A stretch of 64,000 nt of DNA from Pinus tabuliformis (Eukaryota; Streptophyta; Pinopsida; Pinales; Pinaceae), in assembly GCA_031772625.1 (NCBI GenBank), contig CM062814.1, positions 368,909,781 through 368,973,780 on the forward strand, written 5' to 3'. The first letter of the stretch is position 1. The number at the start of each line of letters is the position of its first letter. The notes under the pieces are model-generated. The model was not told where the DNA came from, made no database searches, and saw only the letters and a list, made by a program, of their open reading frames with translations. Position numbers and translations under genes: made by a program. Positions 1-9,886 of this stretch are shown in pieces.

Positions 1-1
1 G

Positions 2-472
2 ATGAGTTGCTGGAAAACTTTAGGATCTCCAACCTTGTCGCGATCTTCGACGACATTAAAAGCATTCGACGGAAGGACATATACCCCATATGGTATCCTA
101 AGTAACTTGAAACTTGAACTAGGAGGGAAAATAGTAGAAATAGATGTTGAAGTCATCGATGGGAATCTTGATTACAACATCCTACTAGGAAGACCGTGAA
201 TCTATGCCATGGCCGCAGTTGTGTCGACCTACTTCAGGAAGATTGCATTTCCCTTCCAAGGAAGAATTACAATCGTCGACCAACAAACTTTTCTCCCCAA
301 CAGTTCACAAGTTACGGGAAGCATTCCAATGATCCATGGAAGCAATCATTCGCTCCAAAATATCGGAGTAGGTCTCCTAAAAGACCCTGCTTTAATGGGT
401 ACTTTTGCCCTACCGCCTCCAAGTAATCTGGCGGAAGTGGCCACAGTGGAATATGAAACCTTCTACATCTAA
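2..472 (+). pseudogene. Retrotransposon aspartic protease, C-terminal part
   Basis: The frame encodes a pepsin-like retroviral-type protease tail with the typical stretch LKAFDGR, then ELGGKIVEIDVEVID, then DYNILLGRP. A TGA at 197-199 stands where the family has Trp after the conserved GRP, so it is a TGG-to-TGA nonsense change. The same frame then continues (IYAMAAVVSTYFRKIAFPFQG) to a stop at 470-472. The catalytic DTG would lie upstream, outside the window. Plant gypsy elements of the Ogre type have this sequence between gag and reverse transcriptase, but no reverse transcriptase follows here. Confidence 0.8.
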
Positions 473-479
473 TGGATTT

Positions 480-1109
480 GGACTCCGAGGACGGTTCTTA
501 TCTCGTGTCAACCTCGTTAAAAAATGAAACAAGGAGTCATGAGGATAGTTCTTTTACTGTGTCAACCTCATTAAAATATGAAACAATCCCCTTTCCAAAT
601 CTCAAAGGTAAACCTTCATTCCAACCACCAAGTTGAATGCAATGAAGCTTGGGGGGCATGCACCTCGTTTTGCGTTATTATGCTGGGGGCATGCAAAATT
701 ATTATCGAGCAATTTTAGCACAAAGTTCATGCTCGTTAAAAAATAAACGCAAGATCCGAGTAGTTTTAGCACATAGTTCATGCTCGTTAAAAAATAAACA
801 TAAGACCGAGCAAATGTTTCCACCCGCGTTTAAGCTCCTTAAAAAATGAACTATCCCGGTAAATAACCACTGTGAATGTAATATCATCAGCCATTAAAGC
901 CTTGGTCGTGTTTGCACCGTCAACTCCACTTTTCATTTGGCCGATCGTTCACCTCCATATGATTGTTTACCCATTTTGAGGAACAGCTGCGAAGAGTGAT
1001 TACACCTAGCCATCCTTGTGACACTGCCGTGATTGGAAAATTCCAACCTGTACCTGGAATCAACTGCTATCCCTGTTTATCACTCGTTCCTCAAAAGACG
1101 AGTTTTCTT
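480..1109. other. Noncoding 3' region of element A with CTCGTTAAA-type motifs
   Basis: No credible reading frame is present. The stretch holds repeated short motifs of the form CTCGTTAAAAAATAAAC and CCTCATTAAAAT and two copies of a GGGGGCATGCA motif near 652 and 685. A similar block occurs in element C at about 9880-10140, so these are conserved parts of the noncoding region of this retrotransposon family. Confidence 0.6.
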
Positions 1110-1530
1110 TAAGCTCTTTTCAACTGACTCGTAAAATATGAAAAGATTGCCGAGTTTTGGCCTTCCAACTCATTAAAGCGACCGGAAGAGCTATCCCTCC
1201 TCTAGATTTTAATCTTTTTGGACCTGAGGGATTATTGCACAAAAAGATCGAGCGCTTGTTTTGTTCGGCTCGTTAAAACTATCGAAAACTCATCCCTTCT
1301 GTATTGTTTTATACTTTTTCGGACTTAAGGGATTAGATGACGAAAAAGGAATTTTGGAGTTGACTTTATGTACCTTTTCAGACTCTCTAAAAATGAAAAG
1401 GACCGAGTTATCCTTGTCGTTAGACTCATTAAAATCATTAAATAGCGACAAACTTGTCTTTAGACGAGAATGAGTTTCACTATCGCTAGGCTCGTTAAAA
1501 CATAGCGATGGGCTTGCCCGAAGGGCAGGT
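1110..1530 (+). repeat. Array of short hairpins with a shared loop motif (element A)
   Basis: At least eight imperfectly spaced inverted repeats can be paired by eye. Examples: TCTTTTC 1115-1121 with GAAAAGA 1140-1146; CTTCC 1162-1166 with GGAAG 1184-1188; ATCCCTC 1193-1199 with GAGGGAT 1226-1232; ATCCCTT 1292-1298 with AAGGGAT 1327-1333; CCTTTTCA 1373-1380 with TGAAAAGG 1394-1401; TTGTCG 1414-1419 with CGACAA 1446-1451; ATCGCTA 1482-1488 with TAGCGAT 1503-1509; TGCCC 1515-1519 with GGGCA 1523-1527. The stems differ, but many loops contain a form of ACTCGTTAAA, and a second loop class has TTTTATACTTTTTCGG. Function is unknown; a structured RNA is inferred. Confidence 0.65.
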
Positions 1531-2647
1531 TATAGAACAAGCATATGTTATCCTCCTCAAGCTTGACAAAAATAAAGAGGTACTGGTCAGCAATGACTGG
1601 GGAAAAATTGGGAGAAACTAAAGAAAACTTTGATGGTAGCAAGTCGCTCTTGAACATGACACTTTTCCTCCGTACCACAATCGGGTTGGGTTGTTTCATT
1701 CACCGGTCACAGCCATGGTCTCGCCATACCATCCATATTTGGGGTAATGCTACCGATCCATCGTATCAGTGTCGCCATATGTTCAAGAGAAGTCGTTCAG
1801 AAAGAGTCAACCGTGTCCCATCCACTGCCATACATTATCCTTCATCCTTTCATGACCGCCACCCTGAATCATATGTCACAGATCGTTTTCGCCTCCATTA
1901 AAATCATTAGCTTCGTTCCATGTCACTGATGTGGGATTCATTAAGGCCCTCCTTTGACGGATCGCTTCCTGTCGACATCAGCTCATTATCCAAGAAGTTG
2001 ATCTAGGAACAACCCCTTCAGTACTTTGAAGCTTGCATGCCACAATGGCAAGTTTCTCACTTCCGGCGACAGGTATACATCAATGACCTTCGACCGAAAG
2101 ATTTTGCGTGGTGTTCGACGCCAAGTCCTTTATTCACACCACATGAATTGTACTGCAGTACCTTGAGGGTCATTATCATTATCGGTGATTCCTCTCGCGC
2201 TTGTTAACGGTTTACATCATTGACCGGTAATCAAGCGATGTCTTTCCATGTTCAACTTCAGAACAATTCTCACATGGATCGACTTGTACTTAGAGTGAAG
2301 ATCGAATGAGTTTGAAGACCCCGGATCTAGTTTCATCCATCCGGGCTGCGATATATATTCAGGAAAGATAAAGACATTGACATGTACATCATTGCAGCAG
2401 ATAATCATCCTACTCAAAGGATGATAATTTCACCAAAATTATCAGTCTACCATCAGACGATTGTCTGTTCTATGTACAGAAAAATTAATTTATAAAGCTG
2501 AGCATGGGAATGCCCGCCTCAGCTAGATCATGAAAGCAATATGAAAAATAATGTATTGTATTGTATTGTATTACAGGTCTCCTCCCAGCATTGGATGAAC
2601 TTCGGATCCCCCTGATAAAGCATTTCGCCCGATAAACAGCCTCATAC
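1531..2647. other. Noncoding remainder of the element A internal region
   Basis: No supported gene. The sequence is colinear in style with 11000-12110 of element C: phrases such as ATGTTCAAGAGAAGT, the pair around GGTAATCA, and GATCCACC-like text recur in both. A short run of TATTG units is present near 2553-2572. Confidence 0.5.
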
Positions 2648-2660
2648 TTTAGGGGGCAAC
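2648..2660 (+). promoter_or_regulatory. Polypurine tract of element A
   Basis: The stretch TTTAGGGGGCAAC lies directly before the TG that starts the 3' LTR. The equivalent tract of element C is TTTAGGGGGCATC before 12115. In LTR elements this tract primes plus-strand DNA synthesis. Confidence 0.7.
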
Positions 2661-3723
2661 TGTTATAGACATTTTTGTGCCTTACAGCATTGAGCATGAA
2701 ATGTCCATAATCTAAGGGATCCAAAGTCCCTAAACATGTTGTTCCTACCCCTAGAGGAACAAGGCTAACAAACCACAGCAATTCACAGAAGTTCTCCACC
2801 AAAAACTACTCAAAACAAGTCAAATCAGGATCATTTCAGTGGCTACACTAGATGTTTGCGCTGAATGTCAAAGGCTACACTGGCTACCTGCGTTGAATGT
2901 CAACTAGAACACTAGCTACCTGCGCTGAACAAGAATGGACAAGTGGCAGGCTCATTTCTCAAGGTGTCAAAACCCAGGAAGCTTCCAAAATGACACTTGC
3001 CTCAGGGAATTCGACTGGTGATGAGTAAGAGGTTCCAAATCTTCAAGTGGAAGCAAGAACCTCCAAGTGGACTCAAGAACTGACAGAGGGAGAGGACACT
3101 AGTCAGATCTCAAGCTGACTCATCCTCTCTCCAAACATCTATATATGGATCTCTCCTCCATGAGATCTAGAGGCTGGAATTTTGTTATTGCAAAGAATTG
3201 TTGTTGGTTTGAGACTGGAATCATTGGGTTCTTAATGCTTTGAAGGGGCTGAAGATAGGAATTCCATTTGCTGGGAAGGAGATGCTGGATTGGAGCCCTC
3301 TGGGTTGTATCTCTTCCTGAACCTTGTTATTCATCAATAAAGCTATCTTGGTTTCTCCTATATGCTGATGTATTTTGATGTATGAATGTATTAGTGTATT
3401 TGGTTTATTTCTAATCCTAAACTAGTTATGAATGTGAACATCTGTCTTTGTGTAGTGTTCTTCTCTTGTCGCAAGTAGCTGTTCTCTTGTGATCTTGCAG
3501 GAAGTTGTAGCTAGATAAGCAAGAAGGCAAGTAGCTGTGAACACCCAAAGAGAAGGGAGATTGGATCGAGGGACAAACGGAAGACACCGGTAAGTCTATT
3601 GATCTCTCTTCTTTCACATTTCATAAAGGAAGAAACCAGTATAGCTGTACTCGTTTGTTGCTAAGGCACTGTCACACCTTAGGTGGATAGGATCGTCCTA
3701 CATAGGCATTTTTCCCCACAACA
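2661..3723 (+). repeat. 3' LTR of element A
   Basis: It begins TGTTATAG and ends CACAACA, so it has the TG...CA termini of an LTR, 1063 bp long. Its last 65 bases share the layout of the LTR ends of element C (a GTTGCTA start, a short stem around the GGATCG core, and a CCAACA/ACAACA end). A TATA-like TATATATG lies near 3139, and AATAAAG near 3338 could be a polyadenylation signal. The partner 5' LTR is outside the window, so the boundaries rest on one copy. Confidence 0.75.
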
Positions 3724-5591
3724 CCCGGGCATATGTTGTTTTAACAAAAGCTCGCCTAAACCCAAGTTCCTCTAACCCTCCCTCGGGTGCTTTTGTTTAT
3801 AATGCTATTAAACCCCTCTACCCTTTATAAACTCCTGAAAACCATTATAACCTGTTCAAAACCCATATATCCCGTGTAAACCTCGTTTAAATGCATTTTT
3901 TGTTTAATCGCTATCTCTAAGGTTTTAATCCATAACCCCACACATATAATGAAGTTTATAACCCTAAGCTTTAAATAAAGCCTGGGCCCGCCCCTTACCT
4001 GTCACATCACCCCGAGACATGTGCGTTAAACTCTGATCGCCCGATCCTCCACCCGTTGATCCAACGATAGTCGCAGTCCCCGCTCCGCAGACCTGCACAC
4101 CCGTTAGTTCCGAGGAAAGTGGTTTCCCCGCCATCCCGTCAGACACGCGTCACCATTCCATTGTATCGCACCACCCTGGACGAAAACTGTCATAGCCCGA
4201 AAGCGGTGCGGGGAGACCGCTTATTGCCCTCTCGGTAGGGCTCCCCGCGCGTTAACGCCGATTATCTTAACCGCCCATCAACTGTCTGATCTCCCATCCC
4301 ATGATCCGATGACCCTCATTCATTTCGCTTCCCACCTGTTTATATGTCTCCCACTCGTTAATGTTCACGCAACTCCTGCTCTCAATAGCCGTCTGATCTC
4401 TCCCACCATGATCTAACGGCCCACATCTGTCTCTGCCTGATTTTCCTGTTGAGCTCCCTATGATCAAATATTCGCCATCCAGTTCTCTGATCTAACGGCT
4501 CATGTTCAATCATGCCTTTGTGCCTTCCCATCGCCTCCTGCCAACAGATCCAGGTTGTCCATCTGAACCATGCAACGACCATCATTCATTCGCGGATCTT
4601 CGTCCATTTTCAAGGCGTTTTTTAGTGTTTTTGGCTCGACTCATAAACGCAAAGAAGGGATTGATAATATAGCAGTGTGCACATTAATTCCTCAGCTACC
4701 TGGATTCAGGAACAACATGGTCGAGGACAAGAAAGTAATGCCTCGAGCAGTTGGATTCATTTAGCAATTATGGACATTTATTCATGAAACATTCTACCTG
4801 TTCAAGGAGTACACCAAAGTACAGAAAGAGCCATTTTGTTCATTAAAGCATTCAGACTGTAGCAAAAGACCCATATCTAACTGTAAATGCAGTTGGTGGT
4901 CAATTAAGACACCTCCACACATAGCCTAGCAAAGTGATTTTGTAAACAAATTCTATATATACCCAGAAAAACGAGGCAATCAGGCTGATGAATGTAATTC
5001 TAGTGTAAACTTCAACTTCTGGAGACTATAACTACTATGAGACCTGCAGCTTCTGGTCTTCATTTCTAGCTAATACAAGCTTCTTTTGTTTTTTATTGCT
5101 CACTTTCCACTTCTTATCCTTGTTCCAGGCTGTGCCTATTTGAAATTTATTCATGTGCTGTTAATATTTAGCATTAGAGGGGTTGTCATTCCACCTCTGT
5201 GTTAGGACTTAGTATGTATCATTTAATTTGTTTGCAGGTTTCTGTTGTTTAATGCCAGAGAGCTGTCATCCTATCTGAGTATTAGATAACAAATTTACAG
5301 ACCTTTTAACTGGTTGCAGCCGGCCATCACAGGGTCCTGTGCATCTGTTGGTGTGATCAGTCTTCTCCATCATCACATTTTCTTTAAACTGTGAGTAATT
5401 GGTGGTTAAAAGCCTTGTAGTCTGGGGGTGTTCACCCATGTCTGGGGTTAAGCATAGTAGAAGTGGTTATCTGGCTTGAATATGCAGCATTTCTTTCATT
5501 CATCCACCATATTTCCAACAATTTGTTGAGTTTGTAATGTTCCCGAGCATCACTGATATACAACCTAGGTGAGTTTCTTGGGGTGATAACA
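3724..5591 (+). repeat. 5' LTR of element B, truncated at its left by element A
   Basis: From CCCGGGCATATG at 3724 to GGTGATAACA at 5591 the sequence matches 16641-18510 almost throughout (1868 against 1870 bp). The 3' copy continues to match an LTR-like structure further left, so the missing left end of this LTR probably lies on the other side of element A. Several frames are open for 60-67 codons, but none resembles a gene. Confidence 0.85.
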
Positions 5592-5596
5592 TTACT

Positions 5597-5614
5597 TGGC
5601 GCCGTTGCCGGGGA
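5597..5614 (+). promoter_or_regulatory. Primer binding site of element B, tRNA-Asp type
   Basis: TGGCGCCGTTGCCGGGGA starts six bases after the LTR end. This is the well-known plant primer site complementary to the 3' end of tRNA-Asp, used by many Ty3/gypsy elements. Confidence 0.9.
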
Positions 5615-5776
5615 GAGGAGAATCGAAGCTCAGCTTCCCTGCGAGAACGACACAACTTCAAGCTTTGATGACAGACAAGGTTTGAACACAGATTTTGGTT
5701 GTAATCATCTCTCTGGCGACTCCATCGGAGGGAGACCAACCTTTGGTGACTCCACATCGAAGTTCTGGCTCAGTTT

Positions 5777-7396
5777 GTGAGAAATACTCGAAGAAATCCT
5801 CAGAAATTACTAGCTAAACCAGTGCCTGAACCTGAGAGGAATATTAAATCGAAGAAAGCTTCACAGAAAGGGGCATCAAGATTAGGTAAGCCTAAGAAGT
5901 CTCATACATCTCTGAAAGATAAAGTTGTTGCTGAAAATTTACAGTTTGAAGATTTAGAAATTAGCACTGTTAATAAGGAAAAACCTTCAGAGATTAGTTC
6001 AGCCCCTTGTGCAGTTAGTTCCCCTTTGAATCTTAGTCCAAAGAAAGCGTCCCATTCAGTCCAAAACATCCCTTTATCTCTGCCATCCATCGCATTACTC
6101 CCTACCATTCAATCTGCTAGTATTCTTCCAAATATTCCAATCATGGCAGGACAGCAAGCACCTACGAGGATAGAAAGAATTGTAGCTGCTAGATATGGAC
6201 CATTGGTATTGCCTGTGCCTTTAAACCCTATGCCTGTGGGAGAATATCAAAAATATATTCCTAAATTCACTGGAACAGAGGGAGTGACAACAGAAGAACA
6301 TCTAGAAGCTTTTTACAGTTATGCTGATAATTTAGACATAAGTGAAAATGATGTATGGATGAGAGTTTTTGTCCAGAACCTTGATGGAGAGGCTAGGAAG
6401 TGGTTCAGAGAATTTCCCCAGAGATCTATAACTGATATTGAAGCATTAGATGATGCATTTTTAAAGCAATGGGGAGATAAAAAAGACTTGTTGTATTATC
6501 GTACTGAGTTTGGAAATCTGAAGAGGGAAAATGGTAAATCCATACCTAATTTTAATAAAAGATTCAATCGAATGTATAGTAAGATACCAGCTGAGGTAAA
6601 GCCTACTCCTACCTCTGCCAAACTCACTTATGCCAATGCTTTTGACTCTGATTTATGCCTGCTATTGAGAGAAAGGAGATGTGCCACTCTGGCAGACATG
6701 TAGGATGCAACCTTAGAAGTAGAATCTAATATCATCGCTGCATAGAAACTAAAAGGTCAAGCTGACAGAAGGAGGCAAAGAGGTCAGGCTTCTATTTCCT
6801 TTGCATCATCTTCAGACCCCAAATTTGATAAAATGACTAAAATGATAGAGTCATTGGCTGCTAAGATATCTAAGCTGGAAGTTGAGCAGAACTCGGGGAA
6901 AACAAGGCAGCATAACACATTTGCTCCAAGAAACCCAAATCCTTTCAGAAGAGCAAATGAGTAGCTACAAATAATGCAAAGGGGTGAAGATTCAAAAGAA
7001 GATCAGAAGGTTAAAGCTCCCTTCCAAAATGTAATCATGGAGGAGGAACAATTTGAAGAAGATGAGGATGAAATTCACTACATAAAAGATAAAGGCAGCG
7101 CTGCATTTTTGACATTGACTGAGTATGAACAATCACTGCTGCAGAAACAAGATAATCAAGAATGGGACAGAGAATCTGTTCTACAAACTGGTGACCAGCA
7201 GAGATATAATTTGAGAACCAATGCCAAGAATGTCAAAGAAAATTCTGCCCAAGGAGCTGTTGTCTAAACAGAAACACAAAATATCAAGCAGAAAAGACCA
7301 GTAGCTGATCCAGTCATCCTCAAAGCTCCAGTTCAAGAGGTAAAAAGTTCTGATAAGTCATCTTCCTCTTTCAGCTTTGAGTTAGAAGTTCAAAAA
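5777..7396 (+). pseudogene. Gag region of element B
   Basis: The frame opens with ATG at 5777 and runs for 308 codons to a TAG at 6701. It has a basic N-terminus and then a retrotransposon gag domain (YIPKFTGTEG, TTEEHLEAFYSYADN, GEARKWFREFP, LKQWGDKKD). The same frame continues past TAG at 6701, TAG at 6743, TAG at 6962 and TAA at 7265 through a Gln-rich and acidic linker. Each of these stops can be read as a former Gln codon (CAG or CAA) changed by C-to-T. No CCHC zinc knuckle is visible. Gag would have formed the virus-like particle core. Confidence 0.85.
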
Positions 7397-8125
7397 TTGA
7401 AAATATTTGTGCCTCTGGTTGAGTTGGTGAAGAGTGAAGTATTTAGAAAGCCTATCCTTGAAGCCCTTAAGCTAGAAACCAAACAAATCTCCACTGACTC
7501 TGTCAATTTGAAAGATGACAAGCCTTCCATTGTGCTCAGCCCTATGATTGAACCTGCTGATAATAGTTCTCCATCCCTCTATGTCTCATTGACTATTCAT
7601 GACAAAATCCTCCACAATTACTTGCTAGACACAAGGGCCAACCACAATCTAATGCCTAAAGCTGTTATGGAAGAGTTAGGCCTTGATATCACTAGACCCT
7701 ATCATGATTTATTTTCTTTTGATTCAAGGAAGGTGAAATGTCTAGGATTGATTAAATATCTAGCTATTACCTTAACCCAGCTGCCCATGAAGAGTATGAT
7801 GATGGAGATTGTGGTAGCAGATGTCCCTCCTAAGTTTGGCATGCTGCTATCCAGAGGGTGGATTAAGAGACTAGGTGGGACACTTCAAAATGATCTATCT
7901 TATGAAACTGTCCCAATGTTTGGAGGAGAGAGCAGGAGGTTATACCGAGAAGCACAGTTGGCATACATCATTAGTGATGAGAAGAATCCTACAAATCATC
8001 CCATATATGCAGTGGACACTGATTTTGGAGCATGTATTCTCCAAATAGAAGAATCTCGGAAGGCCTCAATGCAGCTCAAGAAACCAACAGTTCAGGCCGA
8101 AGAGGAACAAGGAGGTCAGATTTGA
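7397..8125 (+). pseudogene. Protease region of element B
   Basis: In the same frame as gag, this 242-codon stretch holds a retroviral-type aspartic protease. The catalytic site reads LLDTRANHNLMP, where DTG or DSG is expected, so Gly is replaced by Arg. It is followed by ELGLDITRPYHDLFSFDSRKV and GMLLSRGWIKRLGG, which matches the usual ILLGRPW-like tail. It ends in a TGA at 8123-8125 that can be a former Trp (TGG) or Arg (CGA) codon, after which the frame stays open into the RNase H-like domain. Confidence 0.8.
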
Positions 8126-8699
8126 GAGTTATTCTTTGATGGAGCATGTTCTAGGGAGACTGCTGGAGCAGGGGTGGTGCTAGTATCTCCAAAGAAAGAA
8201 AGTATTTAGCTGTCTTTTAAGCTGGTGTTTCAAGTCACAAACAACATAGCAGAATATGAAGCTTTGTTGTTGGGTCTTAATGCAGCAAAAGACAGAGGAA
8301 TCAAGAACCTGAAGGTGTTTGGAGATGCTGATTTGATTATTCAACAGGTAAATAAGACATTTCAAGCAAAGAGCCCAAGGCTGAAAGCATACAGAGATGA
8401 GGTATGGAGAATTAGAGATTCCTTTAATTATTTATGTATTTCATACATTCCTAGAGCACAAAATTAGCTTGCTGATTCACTTGTTGTTTCTGCTAGTCTA
8501 TTCATACCTCCCATGCCTCCCAGATTAGTTTATGAAGTTCAAGTCAAGTATAGACCATCCTTGCTTGACAATGTCCACCATTGGAAAGTTTTTGATGATG
8601 ATAATGAGTTGAATAGGTTCTTGCAAGTCATTGATGAATTTTCTGAAATGCAAATTGACCAAGAAAATGAAACCTTGCTAGAAAATTCCCAGTCCCAGC
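8126..8699 (+). pseudogene. Archaeal-type RNase H-like domain of element B, upstream of reverse transcriptase
   Basis: The same frame reads FFDGACSRETAGAGVVLVSP, then NNIAEYEALLLGL, then VFGDADLIIQQV, then ADSL. These are the DG, E, D and D positions of an RNase H of the kind plant Tat-type elements carry as a second domain. Stops at 8207 and 8465 (both TAG) interrupt it. It stands between protease and reverse transcriptase, while the element's own RNase H follows reverse transcriptase (14220-14620). The reading frame continues to 8699, where element C is inserted, and resumes at 13251. Confidence 0.75.
8695..8699 (+). repeat. Target-site duplication of element C (left copy, CCAGC)
   Basis: CCAGC directly precedes the first TG of the element C 5' LTR and is repeated directly after its 3' LTR at 13246-13250. 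A 5-bp duplication is the norm for Ty3/gypsy integrases. Confidence 0.95.
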
Positions 8700-9830
8700 T
8701 GTTACACAATAATTTGTCACTGCCTTCCTGTCAGTCACCCTGCTGTGCCAATCACTAAGCCTCATGCCTTCTGAACTGGCCCAAAAAACCCATTTTCCTA
8801 AAGTTTTATTCACCAGCGCGTTTGTTTGCAAAATACCCGCGATGACTGGCGCTCCATAGTGTATCCCGCGCACCGCCAGCTCGGAAGGACATCACTTTTC
8901 CGCGCTGGTCGCCAGCGCGCCTTTCCCGTGTTCTTCCGCGCTGACATGACTGTCCTAGTTATGTAGACGCGGCGACATCGCGTCAGTTGCCTCATAATCC
9001 GCGCTGATCCAGTTTGGGCGAATTTGTTCAAACAACCAGCCTTCCAGATAACTCCAGGCTTGGTTGTTAGCTTTGTGAATGTCGACTCCCTTCTATGGCA
9101 TGTCTGTTCGACCCTTTGCAACCATTTCCCTCAAGGATAAGCTCATCCTTCCACCCTTTTAGGAGGCTCCTTCTCCTACATATACTCTCACCATTACCAT
9201 GAGCAGCTAGTTAGACTTAGCTTGGAATAGCTTGGATTGTACAGAGCTTGTAGTGCTCAGATTGCTGCTATAGGTTTGGTGTGCTAGGTGTGGAAGTGAT
9301 TGATTGCTTAGGGAAGGTTGTTTTGTGCTATTTGTGTGAGAGAGAGAGTTGTTTGTCTTGGGAGAATCATCCTCAAAGATGAATGCTTGAGATACATGCT
9401 GACTGGCCCCTCCTGAGAAGGTTACCGACGTCAGAACATTTGGTTGTACTCTTCTCTATTCTGATTAATAATAGATGACTGCTATTATTGTTCCATTCTC
9501 ATTTGTCTATGCAATGGTTAAATGTGAATTACATCTTTTCTGACTGATGTATGGTTGCTTTTACTAGATTTCGCGCTTGTGTTTGTTTCCCCCTTCGTGT
9601 GTGCAGGTATCTATTCGCGGAGATCGCGGAGGATTGTGACCAGCCGAAGCGGAGGAGCGAAGGCAACATCTCTTCGTCAAACGACAGCGCAGGAATCCAA
9701 GTAGGTGCTCTTTACCTCTTGTTTAATTGTAATTAGGAACATGCGTAGCAGCATTGTGTGATTGTTGCTAGACCCCTGCTGGGCTAGTAGGGATCGCCTC
9801 TATCCGTAGAGGGGATTTACCTCTCCAACA
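8700..9830 (+). repeat. 5' LTR of element C
   Basis: Begins TGTTACAC and ends CTCCAACA. It matches 12115-13245 along its length with only a few single-base differences seen by eye, for example TAATTTG after ACA or ACG near the start and ATGTATGG against ATTTATGG near 9548. The sequence CATATACTC near 9178 is a possible TATA element. Confidence 0.95.
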
Positions 9831-9833
9831 ATT

Positions 9834-9851
9834 TGGCGACTCCACTGGGGA
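9834..9851 (+). promoter_or_regulatory. Primer binding site of element C
   Basis: TGGCGACTCCACTGGGGA begins three bases after the 5' LTR. Its complement ends in GTCGCCA, so it fits a tRNA with that 3' end; plant Tat/Ogre elements are reported to use tRNA-Arg, which would agree, but I cannot check the tRNA here. The bases after it repeat the LTR end and PBS start (9847-9875). Confidence 0.75.
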
Positions 9852-9886
9852 TTTACCTCTCCAATAATTTGTCGAGCATAGTTCCT

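Larger units (their letters stand above)
1..3723 (+). mobile_element. Element A: Tat/Ogre-like Ty3/gypsy LTR retrotransposon, 3' part
   Basis: The window opens inside an LTR retrotransposon. From left to right it has the end of an aspartic-protease coding region (2-472), about 2.2 kb of noncoding DNA with a hairpin array, a purine tract (2648-2660) and a 3' LTR (2661-3723). No reverse transcriptase or integrase lies between protease and LTR, so this copy is internally deleted or belongs to a non-autonomous family. The protease type, the long noncoding 3' region and the LTR ends resemble the Tat/Ogre group; that assignment is inference. The base after the LTR starts CCCGG inside the 5' LTR of element B, so A probably inserted there. 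The 5' LTR and gag lie outside the window. Element C (8700-13245) is a close relative with the same noncoding design. Confidence 0.75.

Noticed and set aside
1110-1530. Reading the hairpin array as bacterial-type terminators or integron sites
   Set aside because: The context is a plant retrotransposon, loops rather than stems are conserved, and no T-runs follow the stems.
8810-9121. A 103-codon minus-strand frame in the LTRs of element C (also at 12237)
   Set aside because: It lies wholly in the LTR, is antisense to the element and resembles no protein.
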